A stretch of DNA of 58,843 bases from Methanolobus sp. Lineage in GTDB: Archaea > Halobacteriota > Methanosarcinia > Methanosarcinales > Methanosarcinaceae. The translations under genes and the position numbers were made by a program. How positions within the stretch are numbered: position 1 is the stretch's first letter; each line of letters starts with the position of its first letter. The notes under the pieces were generated by a model. It saw only the letters and a list, made by a program, of their open reading frames with translations, was not told the origin of the DNA and made no database searches. The stretch covers positions 1 to 58,843 of the forward strand of contig NZ_JAUXNK010000008.1 in NCBI RefSeq assembly GCF_030682845.1, written 5' to 3'. Shown here piece by piece: positions 25,812 to 35,615 of this stretch.

Positions 25812-26000
25812 TCATCCATTTGTGGTATAGCAAACAAAACTTTTTTTGCAGCTGGTGCATCTGGAAGCAGACTTATAGGCCGCTCCAAAGTCAGCCGGGA
25901 TCTGAGAATCCATTGAAACACAGATGATGCGCTGTCCTGAAGGTATTGTCGCAAGGATCTGGGTCCCGCATACCGGACATAATACATTTTCAATTTTCAT
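25812..26000 (-). CDS. zinc-ribbon protein, 62 aa
   Basis: The 62-residue protein has CPVC near residue 8 and CTSC near residue 49, a zinc ribbon with a ~37-residue beta insert (ILATIPSGQRIICVSMD). The ATG at 25998-26000 has an upstream GGGAACGTGGA stretch. It may be a small transcription or translation accessory factor. It lies between YwbE and the second CxxC-protein gene and is not obviously co-transcribed with either. Confidence 0.65.
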   Translation of the reverse strand: MKIENVLCPVCGTQILATIPSGQRIICVSMDSQIPADFGAAYKSASRCTSCKKSFVCYTTNG

Positions 26001-26165
26001 TCCACGTTCCCTTGATTCCCTTAACCATGTCAGTTAATAGATGGTACCATAAAAGAAGATACTTGAAAAAATCCGTCAGGCAGATAGAATGCCATGAATC
26101 ATAGACTCTGCTTTCAATATCTGCCCAGCAGGTAAAATAAATTAGATGATTATATGAATATAACT

Positions 26166-26357
26166 CTAATATCTGGCTGGTCTGTGCTTCTGGTAGCAGT
26201 CCCTGCAATATACAGGCCTGTCTGCAGCAGGAACAAAGGGTACTTCAGTTTCCTGTTTACAGTCCGAGCAAGTTGCCTTGTGCATCTCTCTTGGACCTGT
26301 TGATCTGAAACCACCGCTGCCGCCTCTGCTGTCTCCGCTTCTGTTATCGAATCTCAT
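26166..26357 (-). CDS. Gly/Arg-rich CxxC-CxxC zinc-binding protein, copy 2
   Basis: The 63-residue paralogue of the protein at 23180-23404 has a shorter Gly/Arg/Ser head but the same CSDC...CRDC site and an identical YQKHRPARY end. The two genes lie 2.8 kb apart on the same strand, and their leaders and even a short piece of 3' flank (GTCAGGCAGATA-like) are related. They arose by duplication of a complete transcription unit. A role in RNA binding is inferred from the RGG-like head. Confidence 0.85.
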   Translation of the reverse strand: MRFDNRSGDSRGGSGGFRSTGPREMHKATCSDCKQETEVPFVPAADRPVYCRDCYQKHRPARY

Positions 26358-26555
26358 ATTTGATTTCCTTTATATTGTTCTAGTTCGTCCTGATGGTCAC
26401 CAGGATCGAGAAATTTCGCATGACAAATTAGATCTGATTTTAGCCAGATCTGCTTTTCTATACGGTTTACTCTTTACTGTCCAATCAATTCACTAAAAGA
26501 AGCACACAATGATGGATAATTCTTTACTAAATCGTTGAGCAATCGAACTGATACC
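26358..26555 (-). promoter_or_regulatory. long conserved 5' leader of CxxC protein copy 2
   Basis: A TATA box at 26570-26582 (minus strand TTATATATCATAG) sets a start near 26550 and a leader of about 190 nt, the same length as for copy 1. The blocks CAGTTCGATTGCTCAACGATTT, its AAAGAATTATCC continuation through TGCTTCTTTTAG, and TCATGCGAAATTTCTCGATCC align with copy 1, while the sequence between them has diverged. AAGGAAATCAAAT precedes the ATG. It is a candidate cis-regulatory RNA. Confidence 0.6.
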
Positions 26556-26691
26556 TAATAATGAACACTATGATATATAAAATGTTTGCTGTCAATCATA
26601 TTTTATGAACCTTTGAGGCAAGCAAATCCAAACATGCAAAACTATTACCTTATGAGTGGATTTATATTCTACTTCCCTGTCAGGTAGTCCT

Positions 26692-27213
26692 ATGGAAAAG
26701 ATATCCATCCGGAATGCTGAGCCAGGAGACATAGAAAAGATAATGCACATAGAGCATGAATCTTTCCAGGAACATATCCGTGAAAGCAGGGACGTATTCC
26801 TGGACAGGATATCTGCTTTCCGGGAAGGGTTCCTTGTCATGGAGATCTGCGAAGATATTTGCGGATACATTTCCTCGGAAATATGGGACTACGCAGAGAA
26901 CATCACTGCTACCAGTTTCACATTGAACCACAGGATAAGTGAGACCCATACAACCACCGGATCAGAACTTTACATCTCCTCCATAGGCATCCTGGAAAAG
27001 TATCGCGGAAAAGGTTACGGAAATCTGCTATTCACAGAACTATCCTGCCGTATGATTGAAAAATATGTAATTTCAAGTATGATTCTGCTTGTTTCTGCAA
27101 GCTGGGATGCTGCGAGGAAGATTTATGAGAAGAATGGTTTTGAGGAAATGTGCAGAATTCCCGGCTTCTTCGACAAGGTAAATGAGGGAATTGTGATGCG
27201 TAAGCACTTATAA
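26692..27213 (+). CDS. GNAT acetyltransferase (RimI-like)
   Basis: The 173-residue protein begins ISIRNAEPGDIEKIMHIEHESF and has the acetyl-CoA loop EKYRGKGYGNLLFTEL (R/QxxGxG/A) near residue 105 and the C-terminal AARKIYEKNGFEE typical of RimI-type N-acetyltransferases. The substrate could be a protein N-terminus or a small amine. ATG 26692 is chosen over an ATG 12 codons earlier because a TATA-like TTTATATTC lies only 30 nt before it, giving a leaderless mRNA. It stands alone. Confidence 0.85.
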   Translation: MEKISIRNAEPGDIEKIMHIEHESFQEHIRESRDVFLDRISAFREGFLVMEICEDICGYISSEIWDYAENITATSFTLNHRISETHTTTGSELYISSIGILEKYRGKGYGNLLFTELSCRMIEKYVISSMILLVSASWDAARKIYEKNGFEEMCRIPGFFDKVNEGIVMRKHL

Positions 27214-27233
27214 GCCCCCCATATCAACAAATA

Positions 27234-27707
27234 TTACTGCACTTTCCCACCATATATTTCCTTCAGTCCTTTGCGGGGATCATAACCGGATTTGAACTTA
27301 AGTTTGCCAGCACCTGAATTGATGGTGATCTCCCATAAAGCGGAAGTCCTTTCATCATCATATTTGTTCTTTTCCCGGGCTTTGACCGAGACAATGCCAG
27401 CATTAGGGATACTGAAATTTTCAGTATTCTCTGAGCGTATCAGATCAGGGGACATGTCCAGATATTTTTCAGCATAGTTAAAGGATGCACCCATCTGGGA
27501 GCCCCATTGTCCGAAAAAACCCTTGCCTTCAGCCTTTGCCTTATCCCTGGCATCCATAACAGCCTGCTTCAACATATCATTTGTGACTTTCGCAAATATG
27601 CTCTCGTCACGGGTCGCTACCAATGTGAAAGAGTGAGATAGTAGTCCCAGCATTTTACTTTTTCTCAAATATGGCATGACGCCAATTATGCTTTTTTCTT
27701 GTTCCAT
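27234..27707 (-). CDS. conserved hypothetical protein, 157 aa
   Basis: The protein is soluble with an N-terminal beta-strand pattern (MPYLRKSKMLGLLSHSFTLVATRDESIFAKVT) that resembles pleckstrin-homology-like domains. A helical middle and a C-terminal GKLKFKSGYDP hairpin follow. I chose ATG 27705-27707 with AAGGA upstream; the longer frame uses TTG. It is convergent with the acetyltransferase gene. No catalytic motif is seen. Confidence 0.65.
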   Translation of the reverse strand: MEQEKSIIGVMPYLRKSKMLGLLSHSFTLVATRDESIFAKVTNDMLKQAVMDARDKAKAEGKGFFGQWGSQMGASFNYAEKYLDMSPDLIRSENTENFSIPNAGIVSVKAREKNKYDDERTSALWEITINSGAGKLKFKSGYDPRKGLKEIYGGKVQ

Positions 27708-27885
27708 GAGTTCACCGTCCTTAGATCGATAATCTTTCCGAGATTCATAAATGTAGTATCCCAAAATAACAAAAGAGTATTAAATGTTAAATTATAAATA
27801 TGTTGCAATACAAAGATATTGCATATAGAAGATATAATTCTTGCTTAATGTCCCACCATAAAACACAGATTATGTAAACCGGATT

Positions 27886-30321
27886 ATGACATCCCACGAA
27901 ATCGAGAGACTGCTGTTGCACCATTCTGCAGAAGATGATAAATATCGAAGCTTTCTGGACGAATTACCTGTCGGCATAGTTTCATGCGATATAGAAGGGA
28001 ATATCATCGATGTGAACAAAGCCCTTCTGACCTTATTAGGTTCCCCTTCCGCAGAAGCCACAAAACGCATCAATATGCTGACATTCCCATCACTTGCCGA
28101 ATCTGGCATATCAGCAACCATTAAAGAAGTTTTAGAAAAAGGAATAGTTGCCTCAATAGAGACATCATATTGTTCAAGATGGGGGAAATGCCTGGTCCTT
28201 CGTTTTAAGGCAGTCCCCTATTTTGACGCTACCGGAAATATCATTGGCTGCTACAGTATAGTGGAAGATGCAACCAAAACAAGAGAAACAGAAGGAGCTC
28301 TTGAAAAAAAGGTCCGGAAAGAAAAGCTTATTTCGCATATCTCCGGCAGGTTCATAAACAGCACTTTGAGTGACATTGATCCCGAGATCAACAATTCCCT
28401 TGAAGATATGGCCAGGTTTCTCGGTGCACAACGTGCTATCCTGTATTCAGATAACAAGGACCGGGACTATATGACAAAGTCCTATGAATGGCGTGCTGAA
28501 GGTATCCATTCTTACGCGGGAACAAAAGGGACGATAAAAAAGAACGCATGGATATCAGAGCAATTTAATAAACAGTTGATTGTCAGTGTTCCCGATGTCA
28601 AGCAATTTCCTGATGAAGGCAAGTTGATAAAAGAAGAACTTGAAAAGCTGGGAATAGTATCAGTTGTGATGGTACCTCTATTCTATAAAAGTATATTTAA
28701 AGGGTTTATAGGAATAGGCTCAGTAAACAAGAAAAAAGAATGGGATGAATCCGAGTTTTACTTATTGAAACTTATCGGAGAGATGATCACAAGCCTTCTT
28801 GAACGCAAATCTACGGAAAGCCGGCTGTTAAGTAAAGAGGAAGATTACAGAAAGGTCATCAACTCCATTGACACTATCATCTGGAAGACAGATGTTGACA
28901 GGGAAGGAAATTTCATTAATCCTTATGTTTCTGCGCCTGCCGATAAGATACTCGGGCTTCCCGGAGACTCTATAGGAACTAACTGGTACAAGTATTTCTC
29001 GTCAATACACCCTGAGGACAGAAACATACTTTTAAGTCTCCTGAATTCTGATTCCATCGACACAGGAACCACAGAGAATCTGGATTACCGGCTCATCGGA
29101 ATCGATGGTAACATCTTCTGGATGAACTCCACAGCAACTGCCTGTATTCTGGAGGACGGGCATATACAGTTGTTTGGCACTACCCGCAACATAACAAAGC
29201 AAAAGGTCGCAGAAGAAGAACTCAGCAAAAGTGAGAGAAAATACAGGTCCCTTATAGAACAATCAAATGATGCAATCTTCATAAACAGGCTGGATGGGCG
29301 GATCATCGATGTCAATAGCAGAGCATGCAAGATGATGGGATATACCCCCGAACAACTGAAGAGGATGTCAGTCATCGACCTGATGGTCCCGGATGAAAGG
29401 GAAAATGGATCACAGGTATTGGAGACTTTTAAAAAGCAAGGATCCGTGCATGGAGAAACAAGGTACCTTACCTCAAAAGGCAATATTCTGGATGTAGAGA
29501 TCAGCGCATCAGTGCTTGAAGGATACGAGGACATTGCCCAGGCAGTTGTAAGAGATATTACCGAACGCAAAAAGGCAGAAGATATCATGCTCCTGGCAAA
29601 GATAGAAGCTGAGTCTGCGAACCGTAGCAAGAGCGAATTCCTTGCGAGCATGAGCCATGAGTTGCGCACCCCCCTTAACTCCATAATCGGCTTTTCAGAC
29701 ATGCTTTCAGAAGGTTACGCAGGTCCCTTAAGCGATATTCAAAGAAAGTATACTCAGTATATCTCAACAAGCGGAAAGTACCTGCTCACACTCATTAATA
29801 ATATACTTGATATTGCCAAGATCGAGAGCGGTAAAATGGAGCTGGAGCCCGAACATTTCACCATGGACGAAGTGTTTGAGGACGCTGAAAAACTGGCAGG
29901 TCATCTGGCCAGGAAGAAGAATATCAAGTTGCAAATCCAGAAATTAGAAAACATTGAACTCGTTGCAGATAAGATCAAGATTAAGCAGATAATATACAAT
30001 CTTCTCAGTAATGCTATAAAATTCACACCGGAACATGGGAAGGTAAACCTCCTGGCATCAGTAAACCACAACAGAATAAAGATATCCGTAAGAGATACCG
30101 GCATCGGCATATCTGAAGAGGATTTAGACCGGCTTTTTTTGCCATTCAAACAAATCGACAGCCAGCTCTCACGCCAGTATAATGGTAGCGGACTTGGACT
30201 ATCCATTGTAAAGAAACTTGTGGAGCTGCATGGCGGAGATATCAGTGTTGAGAGCAAGGTAGGAGAAGGGAGCACCTTTGCTTTTACAATACCTCTGATT
30301 TCATCAACAAAAAAAGCTTAA
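27886..30321 (+). CDS. cytosolic multi-PAS/GAF sensor histidine kinase
   Basis: The 811-residue protein has a PAS domain at ~20-120, a GAF domain at ~165-300, two PAS domains at ~320-430 and ~445-555, HisKA at ~575-640 with the phosphoacceptor His (H591, SMSHELRTPLNS), and HATPase at ~690-805 with N box NLLSNAIKF, DTGIGIS and GSGLGLSI. No membrane segment is present, so it senses a cytosolic signal through PAS or GAF. No receiver-domain gene is adjacent, so the partner is unknown. Such orphan kinases are abundant in Methanosarcinaceae. Confidence 0.93.
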   Translation: MTSHEIERLLLHHSAEDDKYRSFLDELPVGIVSCDIEGNIIDVNKALLTLLGSPSAEATKRINMLTFPSLAESGISATIKEVLEKGIVASIETSYCSRWGKCLVLRFKAVPYFDATGNIIGCYSIVEDATKTRETEGALEKKVRKEKLISHISGRFINSTLSDIDPEINNSLEDMARFLGAQRAILYSDNKDRDYMTKSYEWRAEGIHSYAGTKGTIKKNAWISEQFNKQLIVSVPDVKQFPDEGKLIKEELEKLGIVSVVMVPLFYKSIFKGFIGIGSVNKKKEWDESEFYLLKLIGEMITSLLERKSTESRLLSKEEDYRKVINSIDTIIWKTDVDREGNFINPYVSAPADKILGLPGDSIGTNWYKYFSSIHPEDRNILLSLLNSDSIDTGTTENLDYRLIGIDGNIFWMNSTATACILEDGHIQLFGTTRNITKQKVAEEELSKSERKYRSLIEQSNDAIFINRLDGRIIDVNSRACKMMGYTPEQLKRMSVIDLMVPDERENGSQVLETFKKQGSVHGETRYLTSKGNILDVEISASVLEGYEDIAQAVVRDITERKKAEDIMLLAKIEAESANRSKSEFLASMSHELRTPLNSIIGFSDMLSEGYAGPLSDIQRKYTQYISTSGKYLLTLINNILDIAKIESGKMELEPEHFTMDEVFEDAEKLAGHLARKKNIKLQIQKLENIELVADKIKIKQIIYNLLSNAIKFTPEHGKVNLLASVNHNRIKISVRDTGIGISEEDLDRLFLPFKQIDSQLSRQYNGSGLGLSIVKKLVELHGGDISVESKVGEGSTFAFTIPLISSTKKA

Positions 30322-30389
30322 AGTAGAGTATCTATATTACTTAACAATATTTCATATAAGGATTTATCTTTCACAAACACAGTATAAAT

Positions 30390-31682
30390 ATGCGAATAGT
30401 CCAGGTACTTATCCCTAATGGAAAACGTGAGCCTGTACTGGCTTTGCTGGATGATGAAAATATCGATTATGCCGTATGGGAAGAGACCGGGAGGAGAGAC
30501 TTCGAAGCCCTTGTGCAGTTCCCGATACCACCGATCGGCGTTGAACCTGTGCTCGATAAGCTTCGCAAGGCAGGAGTGAGCAGAGACACATATACCATTG
30601 TGTATTCTCCCGAGATGGTTGTTTCCACACGCATCGAAGCACTGGAAAAGCGTTATTCAGGTAAACGCATAGCCAGGGAGGAACTCATAGCACGTGCGGA
30701 AGAGCTGGCGCCTGCAACCTCAACTTTTTTTGCATTCCTTATCCTTAGCACTATTATTGCCACCGGAGGGCTGCTGCTCGACTCGGCTGCAACCATTATC
30801 GGAGCTATGGTCGTTGCTCCTCTTATGGGACCGGCTGTCTCTGCCAGCGTAGGAACTGTCCTGGATAATCGAAAACTTGCATCACGAGGTATAATGTTGC
30901 AGGTTACAGGCCTTCTTGCAGCGATCGCAGTTGCTGCTATTATCGGAATAATCATCCAGAATACGATACTTGTAGCTCCCGGACTTGATATCCGTGAAGT
31001 GCCCCAGATCGCCGAGCGCACAAGCCCGAATTTCCTGTCCCTCTTCCTTGCCCTTGGTTCCGGGCTTGCCGGAGCTATCAGTATCATGCGTAATGCCGGA
31101 TCTGCTCTGGTAGGAGTTGCCATTGCCGTGGCTCTTATACCACCTGCGGCAACTGCAGGACTTGGCATTGCATGGGGTCTCCCCGGGGTTGCTATCGCTG
31201 CAACCGTGCTGGTTCTTGTGAACCTTCTTGCCATTAATGTGTCTGCACTGGTCCTTTTCTGGATCTCAGGCTACAGACCGATGGAAGTGACTGCTGTCGG
31301 ACGTGCACGTTCAGCCGTGATAGTCCGCACAGTCACCCTTGTTGCCGCCATTGCTGTCCTCTGTATTGTCCTTGGGCTGGTCACCTATTCCACCTACCAG
31401 TCCAATCTCTTTGAACAACAGGCAAAGCAGGAAATACAGCTCATGTATGAGGAATCCGGCTATGCTGAGCAGGGAGTTATTCTCTCAAATATCAATGTTG
31501 ACTACAGACCTGCCGACATCCTGCTTGACAATCCACCCATAGTAACTGTTATCATGGGTTACCAGGCCGGACAGGTCATCCCTCCTGACATAGCCAGCCG
31601 TGTAGATGAACACCTGACCACTGCCACCGGCAGGGAGGTTCGTGTAACGGTAGGATTCGTGGAAGCCCAGCAGACAGCCTGA
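30390..31682 (+). CDS. DUF389 / TIGR00341 family membrane protein
   Basis: The N-terminal ~110 residues are a soluble ferredoxin-like domain (MRIVQVLIPNGKREPVLALL). They are followed by about seven hydrophobic segments, with conserved AATIIGAMVVAPLMGPAVSAS and SIMRNAGSALVGVAIAVALIPPAATAGL loops characteristic of DUF389. The C-terminus returns to a soluble strand region. The protein sits in the cytoplasmic membrane; a transport role is often supposed but not shown. The ATG is preceded by AT-rich sequence without a clear Shine-Dalgarno. Confidence 0.9.
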   Translation: MRIVQVLIPNGKREPVLALLDDENIDYAVWEETGRRDFEALVQFPIPPIGVEPVLDKLRKAGVSRDTYTIVYSPEMVVSTRIEALEKRYSGKRIAREELIARAEELAPATSTFFAFLILSTIIATGGLLLDSAATIIGAMVVAPLMGPAVSASVGTVLDNRKLASRGIMLQVTGLLAAIAVAAIIGIIIQNTILVAPGLDIREVPQIAERTSPNFLSLFLALGSGLAGAISIMRNAGSALVGVAIAVALIPPAATAGLGIAWGLPGVAIAATVLVLVNLLAINVSALVLFWISGYRPMEVTAVGRARSAVIVRTVTLVAAIAVLCIVLGLVTYSTYQSNLFEQQAKQEIQLMYEESGYAEQGVILSNINVDYRPADILLDNPPIVTVIMGYQAGQVIPPDIASRVDEHLTTATGREVRVTVGFVEAQQTA

Positions 31683-31775
31683 AATAACCAGGTATGCTTT
31701 CCTGCAAAACTTTATTAGTGTGGATCAGGTTAACAGGAAAACAAATTCTATCCCCAAAGAACCGTGTGACTGAAG

Positions 31776-32588
31776 ATGCCTTCAACAAAAATAGCAGCAG
31801 ACCTGAAAATACCACTTATTGAAATGAGGAATGTGACAGTATCCAGAAATGGCCGTAAGATACTGGATTCCATCAGCCTGCAGATATGCAAGGGAGAGAA
31901 CGTTGCCATAATAGGACCTAATGGCTCCGGAAAATCCTCCCTGGTCAAGGTGATCACCGGGGATTACCGTCCGCGTGCGGACAACAGGAACATGGTTTTC
32001 AGGATAATGGGGAAAGAAACCTGGAACCTGTTCGATCTCAGGAGCCTTCTGGGAATAGTGTCAGGAGATCTTCAGTTTGATTACACAAGGGATATCAAGG
32101 GCTTTGATGTCGTCCTCTCGGGTTTCTTCAGCAGTATCGGCATTTACTCCAACCATAAAGTGAAGCCGGAAATGGTACACACGGTTTACGAGGTAATGAA
32201 GTTCCTGGAAATATCTCACCTTTCAGACAAGCTCATATCAGAGATGTCCACCGGGGAAGCACGGAGAATACTTATAGGCCGGGCGCTCGTCCATGACCCG
32301 CATATCCTTGTGCTGGATGAGCCTGCAAATAGCCTGGATATGAAAAGCCATCACCTGTTCAGGGAACTGACCCGCAGGGTAGCCTCCCATGGTAAGAGCA
32401 TCGTTCTTGTGACCCACGATCTCGGAGATATAATTCCCGAAATGAACCGGGTGGTACTCCTGAAGGATGGAAAGGTCTTTGCAGACGGGGAGAAAGAGGA
32501 AATCCTTAGCGAAGAGAATCTGTCGCTTCTTTTCGGGCTTCCTGTCAAAGTTACAAGGAACAACGGCTACTATCATGCGATATATTGA
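31776..32588 (+). CDS. ABC transporter ATP-binding protein (ModF-like)
   Basis: The 270-residue protein is a single ABC ATPase: Walker A GPNGSGKSS (~residue 50), a MSTGEARRILIGRAL signature in place of LSGGQ, Walker B ILVLDEPANSLD, and the switch VTHDLGDI. No permease lies next to it. This and the altered signature resemble the COG1119 ModF-like group, whose members may act outside transport. It lies 93 bp after DUF389 on the same strand but has separate spacing. Confidence 0.88.
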   Translation: MPSTKIAADLKIPLIEMRNVTVSRNGRKILDSISLQICKGENVAIIGPNGSGKSSLVKVITGDYRPRADNRNMVFRIMGKETWNLFDLRSLLGIVSGDLQFDYTRDIKGFDVVLSGFFSSIGIYSNHKVKPEMVHTVYEVMKFLEISHLSDKLISEMSTGEARRILIGRALVHDPHILVLDEPANSLDMKSHHLFRELTRRVASHGKSIVLVTHDLGDIIPEMNRVVLLKDGKVFADGEKEEILSEENLSLLFGLPVKVTRNNGYYHAIY

Positions 32589-32729
32589 CCTTTGAGTTGC
32601 ACCATTCACCCTAAGGAAGAGTTTTCCTGGAAAAGTGCTGTCTTACGTCTTACTATTCTTCTATTTTTAAGATAATGATTTAAGGCACAATTCCCATTAT
32701 CTATCCATAATCGTAATACGGATGATACT

Positions 32730-33992
32730 ATGCGGGAATTCATCGAAAAACTCAAAGAGACCGGGAAGCTTGTCGAGATCACACGTCCAGTTTCAAAGGT
32801 GTTCGAGGCTCCGAGGATAGCAAAGCAGACACCTGCTCCTGTGCTTTTCCATGACATCAGCGGAAGTCGGGCCATAATGAATGTCCTTGGTTCCAGGGAA
32901 GAACTTGCGGCGATGTTCGGCGTGGATAAGGACAGGATAATACAGAAACTTTCTGAGATAAGCCCTGACGGAGAGGTCGTACTGGTAAAGGACTCGCCCA
33001 CAAAGGAAGTTGTGGAAACAGAAGTCGACCTAACCACGCTCCCCATAATGACACATTTTGAGAAGGATGCAGGGCCCTATATTACCGCAGGCGTGGTTAT
33101 TGCCGAGTACGGAGGTACCATGAACGCAGCAATTCACAGGCTTCTGGTGGTGGATAAGAACAGGATAGCTGCAAGACTGGTGGCTCCGAGGCATACATAC
33201 GTAATGCACAAGAAAGCTGCCGAGAAGGGAGAGAAACTACCGGTAGCAATAGTCATCGGCGCCGATCCGGCGGTTACCTATGCTTCCACCACACGAGTGC
33301 CTGCAGGGAAGGAGTTCAATTATGCTGCGGCGCTTATGGGCAAGCCACTCGAGGTTTTCGAATGCAGCAATGGCATCAAGGTTCCACATGCAGAGATAGT
33401 ACTGGAAGGATACATAGACCCGAAGGAACGCGTGGATGAGGGCCCATTTGTCGATATCACAGGCACCTACGATCTTGTGCGAAAAGAACCTGTCATCCAC
33501 ATAACCAGGATATTGCACCGTAAGGATCCCATATACCACGGCATCCTTCCTGCAGGACCTGAGCATCTGCTAATGATGGGAGTACCTTACGAGCCCAGGA
33601 TATACAAGGCTGTGAGCGAGGTTACTACCGTTAAGAACGTCGTGCTCACCGAGGGAGGATGCTGCTACCTGCATGCTGTCGTCCAGATAGAGAAGCAGAC
33701 AGAAGGCGACGGTAAGAACGCCATCATGGCGGCATTTGCCAGCCACACCAGCCTCAAGCACGTGGTCGTGGTGGACGAGGATATAGATATCTTTGACATC
33801 AAGGATGTGGAGTTCGCCATAGCAACCAGGGTAAAGGGAGATATGGATATTATGATAATACCCCATGTTCGCGGCAGTTCCCTTGATCCCAGGGGAGCAC
33901 CGGACGGTACGACCACAAAGGTTGGCATCGATGCAACAAAAGTGCTGGCGGAGAAGGAGATTTTCGAAAGGGCGAAAATGCCCCCTGAGTGA
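32730..33992 (+). CDS. UbiD-family decarboxylase, probable anhydromevalonate phosphate decarboxylase
   Basis: The 420-residue protein is a full-length UbiD: the prenylated-FMN/metal site segments NAAIHRLLVVDKNRIAARL and HTYVMHKKAAEKGEKLPVAI, and the acidic ECSNGIKVPHAEIVLEGYID...DEGPFVDITGTYD region carrying the Glu/Arg catalytic network. It is followed after 28 bp by both subunits of an aconitase-X type dehydratase. In archaea this trio makes isopentenyl phosphate from 5-phosphomevalonate: dehydration to trans-anhydromevalonate 5-phosphate, then decarboxylation. The role comes from this known pathway and the context; a UbiX partner supplying prenyl-FMN would lie elsewhere. Confidence 0.9.
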   Translation: MREFIEKLKETGKLVEITRPVSKVFEAPRIAKQTPAPVLFHDISGSRAIMNVLGSREELAAMFGVDKDRIIQKLSEISPDGEVVLVKDSPTKEVVETEVDLTTLPIMTHFEKDAGPYITAGVVIAEYGGTMNAAIHRLLVVDKNRIAARLVAPRHTYVMHKKAAEKGEKLPVAIVIGADPAVTYASTTRVPAGKEFNYAAALMGKPLEVFECSNGIKVPHAEIVLEGYIDPKERVDEGPFVDITGTYDLVRKEPVIHITRILHRKDPIYHGILPAGPEHLLMMGVPYEPRIYKAVSEVTTVKNVVLTEGGCCYLHAVVQIEKQTEGDGKNAIMAAFASHTSLKHVVVVDEDIDIFDIKDVEFAIATRVKGDMDIMIIPHVRGSSLDPRGAPDGTTTKVGIDATKVLAEKEIFERAKMPPE

Positions 33993-34020
33993 TCATTTAA
34001 CAACTGTGTGAAGGATTCCC

Positions 34021-35208
34021 ATGTATCTTACAAAAGAAGAGGAAAAGACCCTGGAGGGCGAGTACGGTGAGACACTCCGCAAGGCCATAGAGATCCTTGT
34101 GGCACTTGGGGACATTTACGGTGCCGACAGCCTGATACCTGTCAAGAGCGCACAGATAGCCGGAGTATCCTATAAGACAATAGGCGATGCCGGACTGGAA
34201 TGGATATCCGATCTTAAGGGCAAGGCCAGGATACCTGCTATACTCAACCCTGCAGGCATGGACATGATGCGCTGGAAGGAAATGGGTATTGAAGCTCATT
34301 TTGCGAAAAAGCAGCAGGATATCATTGCTGCCTACGAGAACCTAGGCATCCGGACAAAATGCACCTGTACACCATATTACCTGGAAGGATTTGATACAGG
34401 CTATGGCGACCATCTGGCATGGAGCGAGTCTTCAGCGGTATGCTACGCAAATTCAGTTATAGGCGCAAGGACGAACAGGGAAGGCGGGCCTTCTGCACTT
34501 TCGGCGGCTCTTGTGGGCAAGACTGCCAACTACGGATATCACCTTGATGAGATGCGCGAGCCGGTCATGTCTGTCACGGTCGACTTCGAAATCTCAGGAT
34601 CGGACTACGGGGCGCTTGGATATGTGGCCGGGAAGGTCATCGGTAACAGGGTGCCAATATTCTACCTGAAGGGACAACCATCTGGAGATGAGATGAAGTC
34701 ACTTGGCGCTGCACTGGCAGCCTCAGGAGCTGTTGCACTTTATCACATAGAAGGCGTTACACCCGATGCGATCCGGTCTAAGTATGAAAGACCGGATGAG
34801 AGTCTCATGATTGAGAAAGAACAGATATTGGAAGTTTACGAAACCGGAAAAAGCGGAGAAAGCTCGTTGGATACTGACATAATCACTCTGGGATGTCCGC
34901 ACTGCTCACCCGCTGAACTGGAGAGCATTGCAGGGTTACTTGCCGGTAAGAAGGTCGCCAAAGAGATATGGGTATGCACCTCAAGGGAGGTCGCGGAAAG
35001 ATATCCCGACCTTGTGGAAGGTATCGAGAAAAGCGGGGCAAAAGTAGTGTGTGATACCTGCATGGTGGTGTCCCCTGCCACCAACAATTACCGCTGCATG
35101 ATGGTCAACTCCGGGAAGGCCCTTGCATACGTCCCCAGTATGTGCGGAGTTGCCTCCAGATTCGCAAGTATAGAGGAGTGCATCAGGGAGGCTGTGAATG
35201 ATAATTAA
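34021..35208 (+). CDS. aconitase X large subunit, probable phosphomevalonate dehydratase
   Basis: The 395-residue protein is the AcnX catalytic subunit: [17 protein letters not shown], then KCTCTPYYL with cluster cysteines, [30 protein letters not shown], and a C-terminal CDTCMVVSP pair, giving the three cysteines that hold a 4Fe-4S cluster. With the small subunit it forms the phosphomevalonate dehydratase of the archaeal mevalonate pathway. The gene overlaps the small subunit gene by 11 bp and follows the UbiD gene by 28 bp, so the three form one operon. Confidence 0.92.
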   Translation: MYLTKEEEKTLEGEYGETLRKAIEILVALGDIYGADSLIPVKSAQIAGVSYKTIGDAGLEWISDLKGKARIPAILNPAGMDMMRWKEMGIEAHFAKKQQDIIAAYENLGIRTKCTCTPYYLEGFDTGYGDHLAWSESSAVCYANSVIGARTNREGGPSALSAALVGKTANYGYHLDEMREPVMSVTVDFEISGSDYGALGYVAGKVIGNRVPIFYLKGQPSGDEMKSLGAALAASGAVALYHIEGVTPDAIRSKYERPDESLMIEKEQILEVYETGKSGESSLDTDIITLGCPHCSPAELESIAGLLAGKKVAKEIWVCTSREVAERYPDLVEGIEKSGAKVVCDTCMVVSPATNNYRCMMVNSGKALAYVPSMCGVASRFASIEECIREAVNDN

Positions 35209-35611
35209 ATGCAGGAAGATTTCCAGGGGAGTTGCAGAGGGGCAGGTGCTACTTACACACGAAGCGATATCATTCCTTGGCAATGTTGATCCTAAGACCG
35301 GGATCATAGTCGAACCAAAGCACGAACTTTTCGGTCAGTGCATCAAGGATAGAGTACTTGTGTTCCCCCAGGGGAAAGGATCGACGGTAGGGTCATACGT
35401 ACTTTACCAGCTCATAAAGAACAATGCTGCTCCCGCTGCTATGATAAATGTAGAGTCAGAACCCATCGTTGCGGTAGGGGCAATAATATCCTGCATACCT
35501 CTTGTTGACAGGATGGAACGGGATCCTTTCGAGGTCCTTAAGAACGGAGATACTGTCAGGGTTGACGGCACTTCCGGGTCGGTGGAAATTCCAGAAGGAT
35601 CAGAATTGTAA
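35198..35611 (+). CDS. aconitase X small subunit (DUF126), probable phosphomevalonate dehydratase
   Basis: The 137-residue protein matches the AcnX swivel subunit: [43 protein letters not shown] and the closing [11 protein letters not shown]. The conserved KGSTVGSY loop carries the serine equivalent to the aconitase swivel-domain active site. Its start overlaps the large-subunit stop, ensuring equal synthesis. It ends 4 bp before the B12/radical SAM gene, which may be co-transcribed. Confidence 0.92.
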   Translation: MIIKCRKISRGVAEGQVLLTHEAISFLGNVDPKTGIIVEPKHELFGQCIKDRVLVFPQGKGSTVGSYVLYQLIKNNAAPAAMINVESEPIVAVGAIISCIPLVDRMERDPFEVLKNGDTVRVDGTSGSVEIPEGSEL

Positions 35612-35615
35612 ACAC

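Noticed and set aside
30653-31234. A 193-residue Ala-rich leftward frame
   Set aside because: It is the shadow of DUF389 membrane segments; composition and absence of start signals argue against it.
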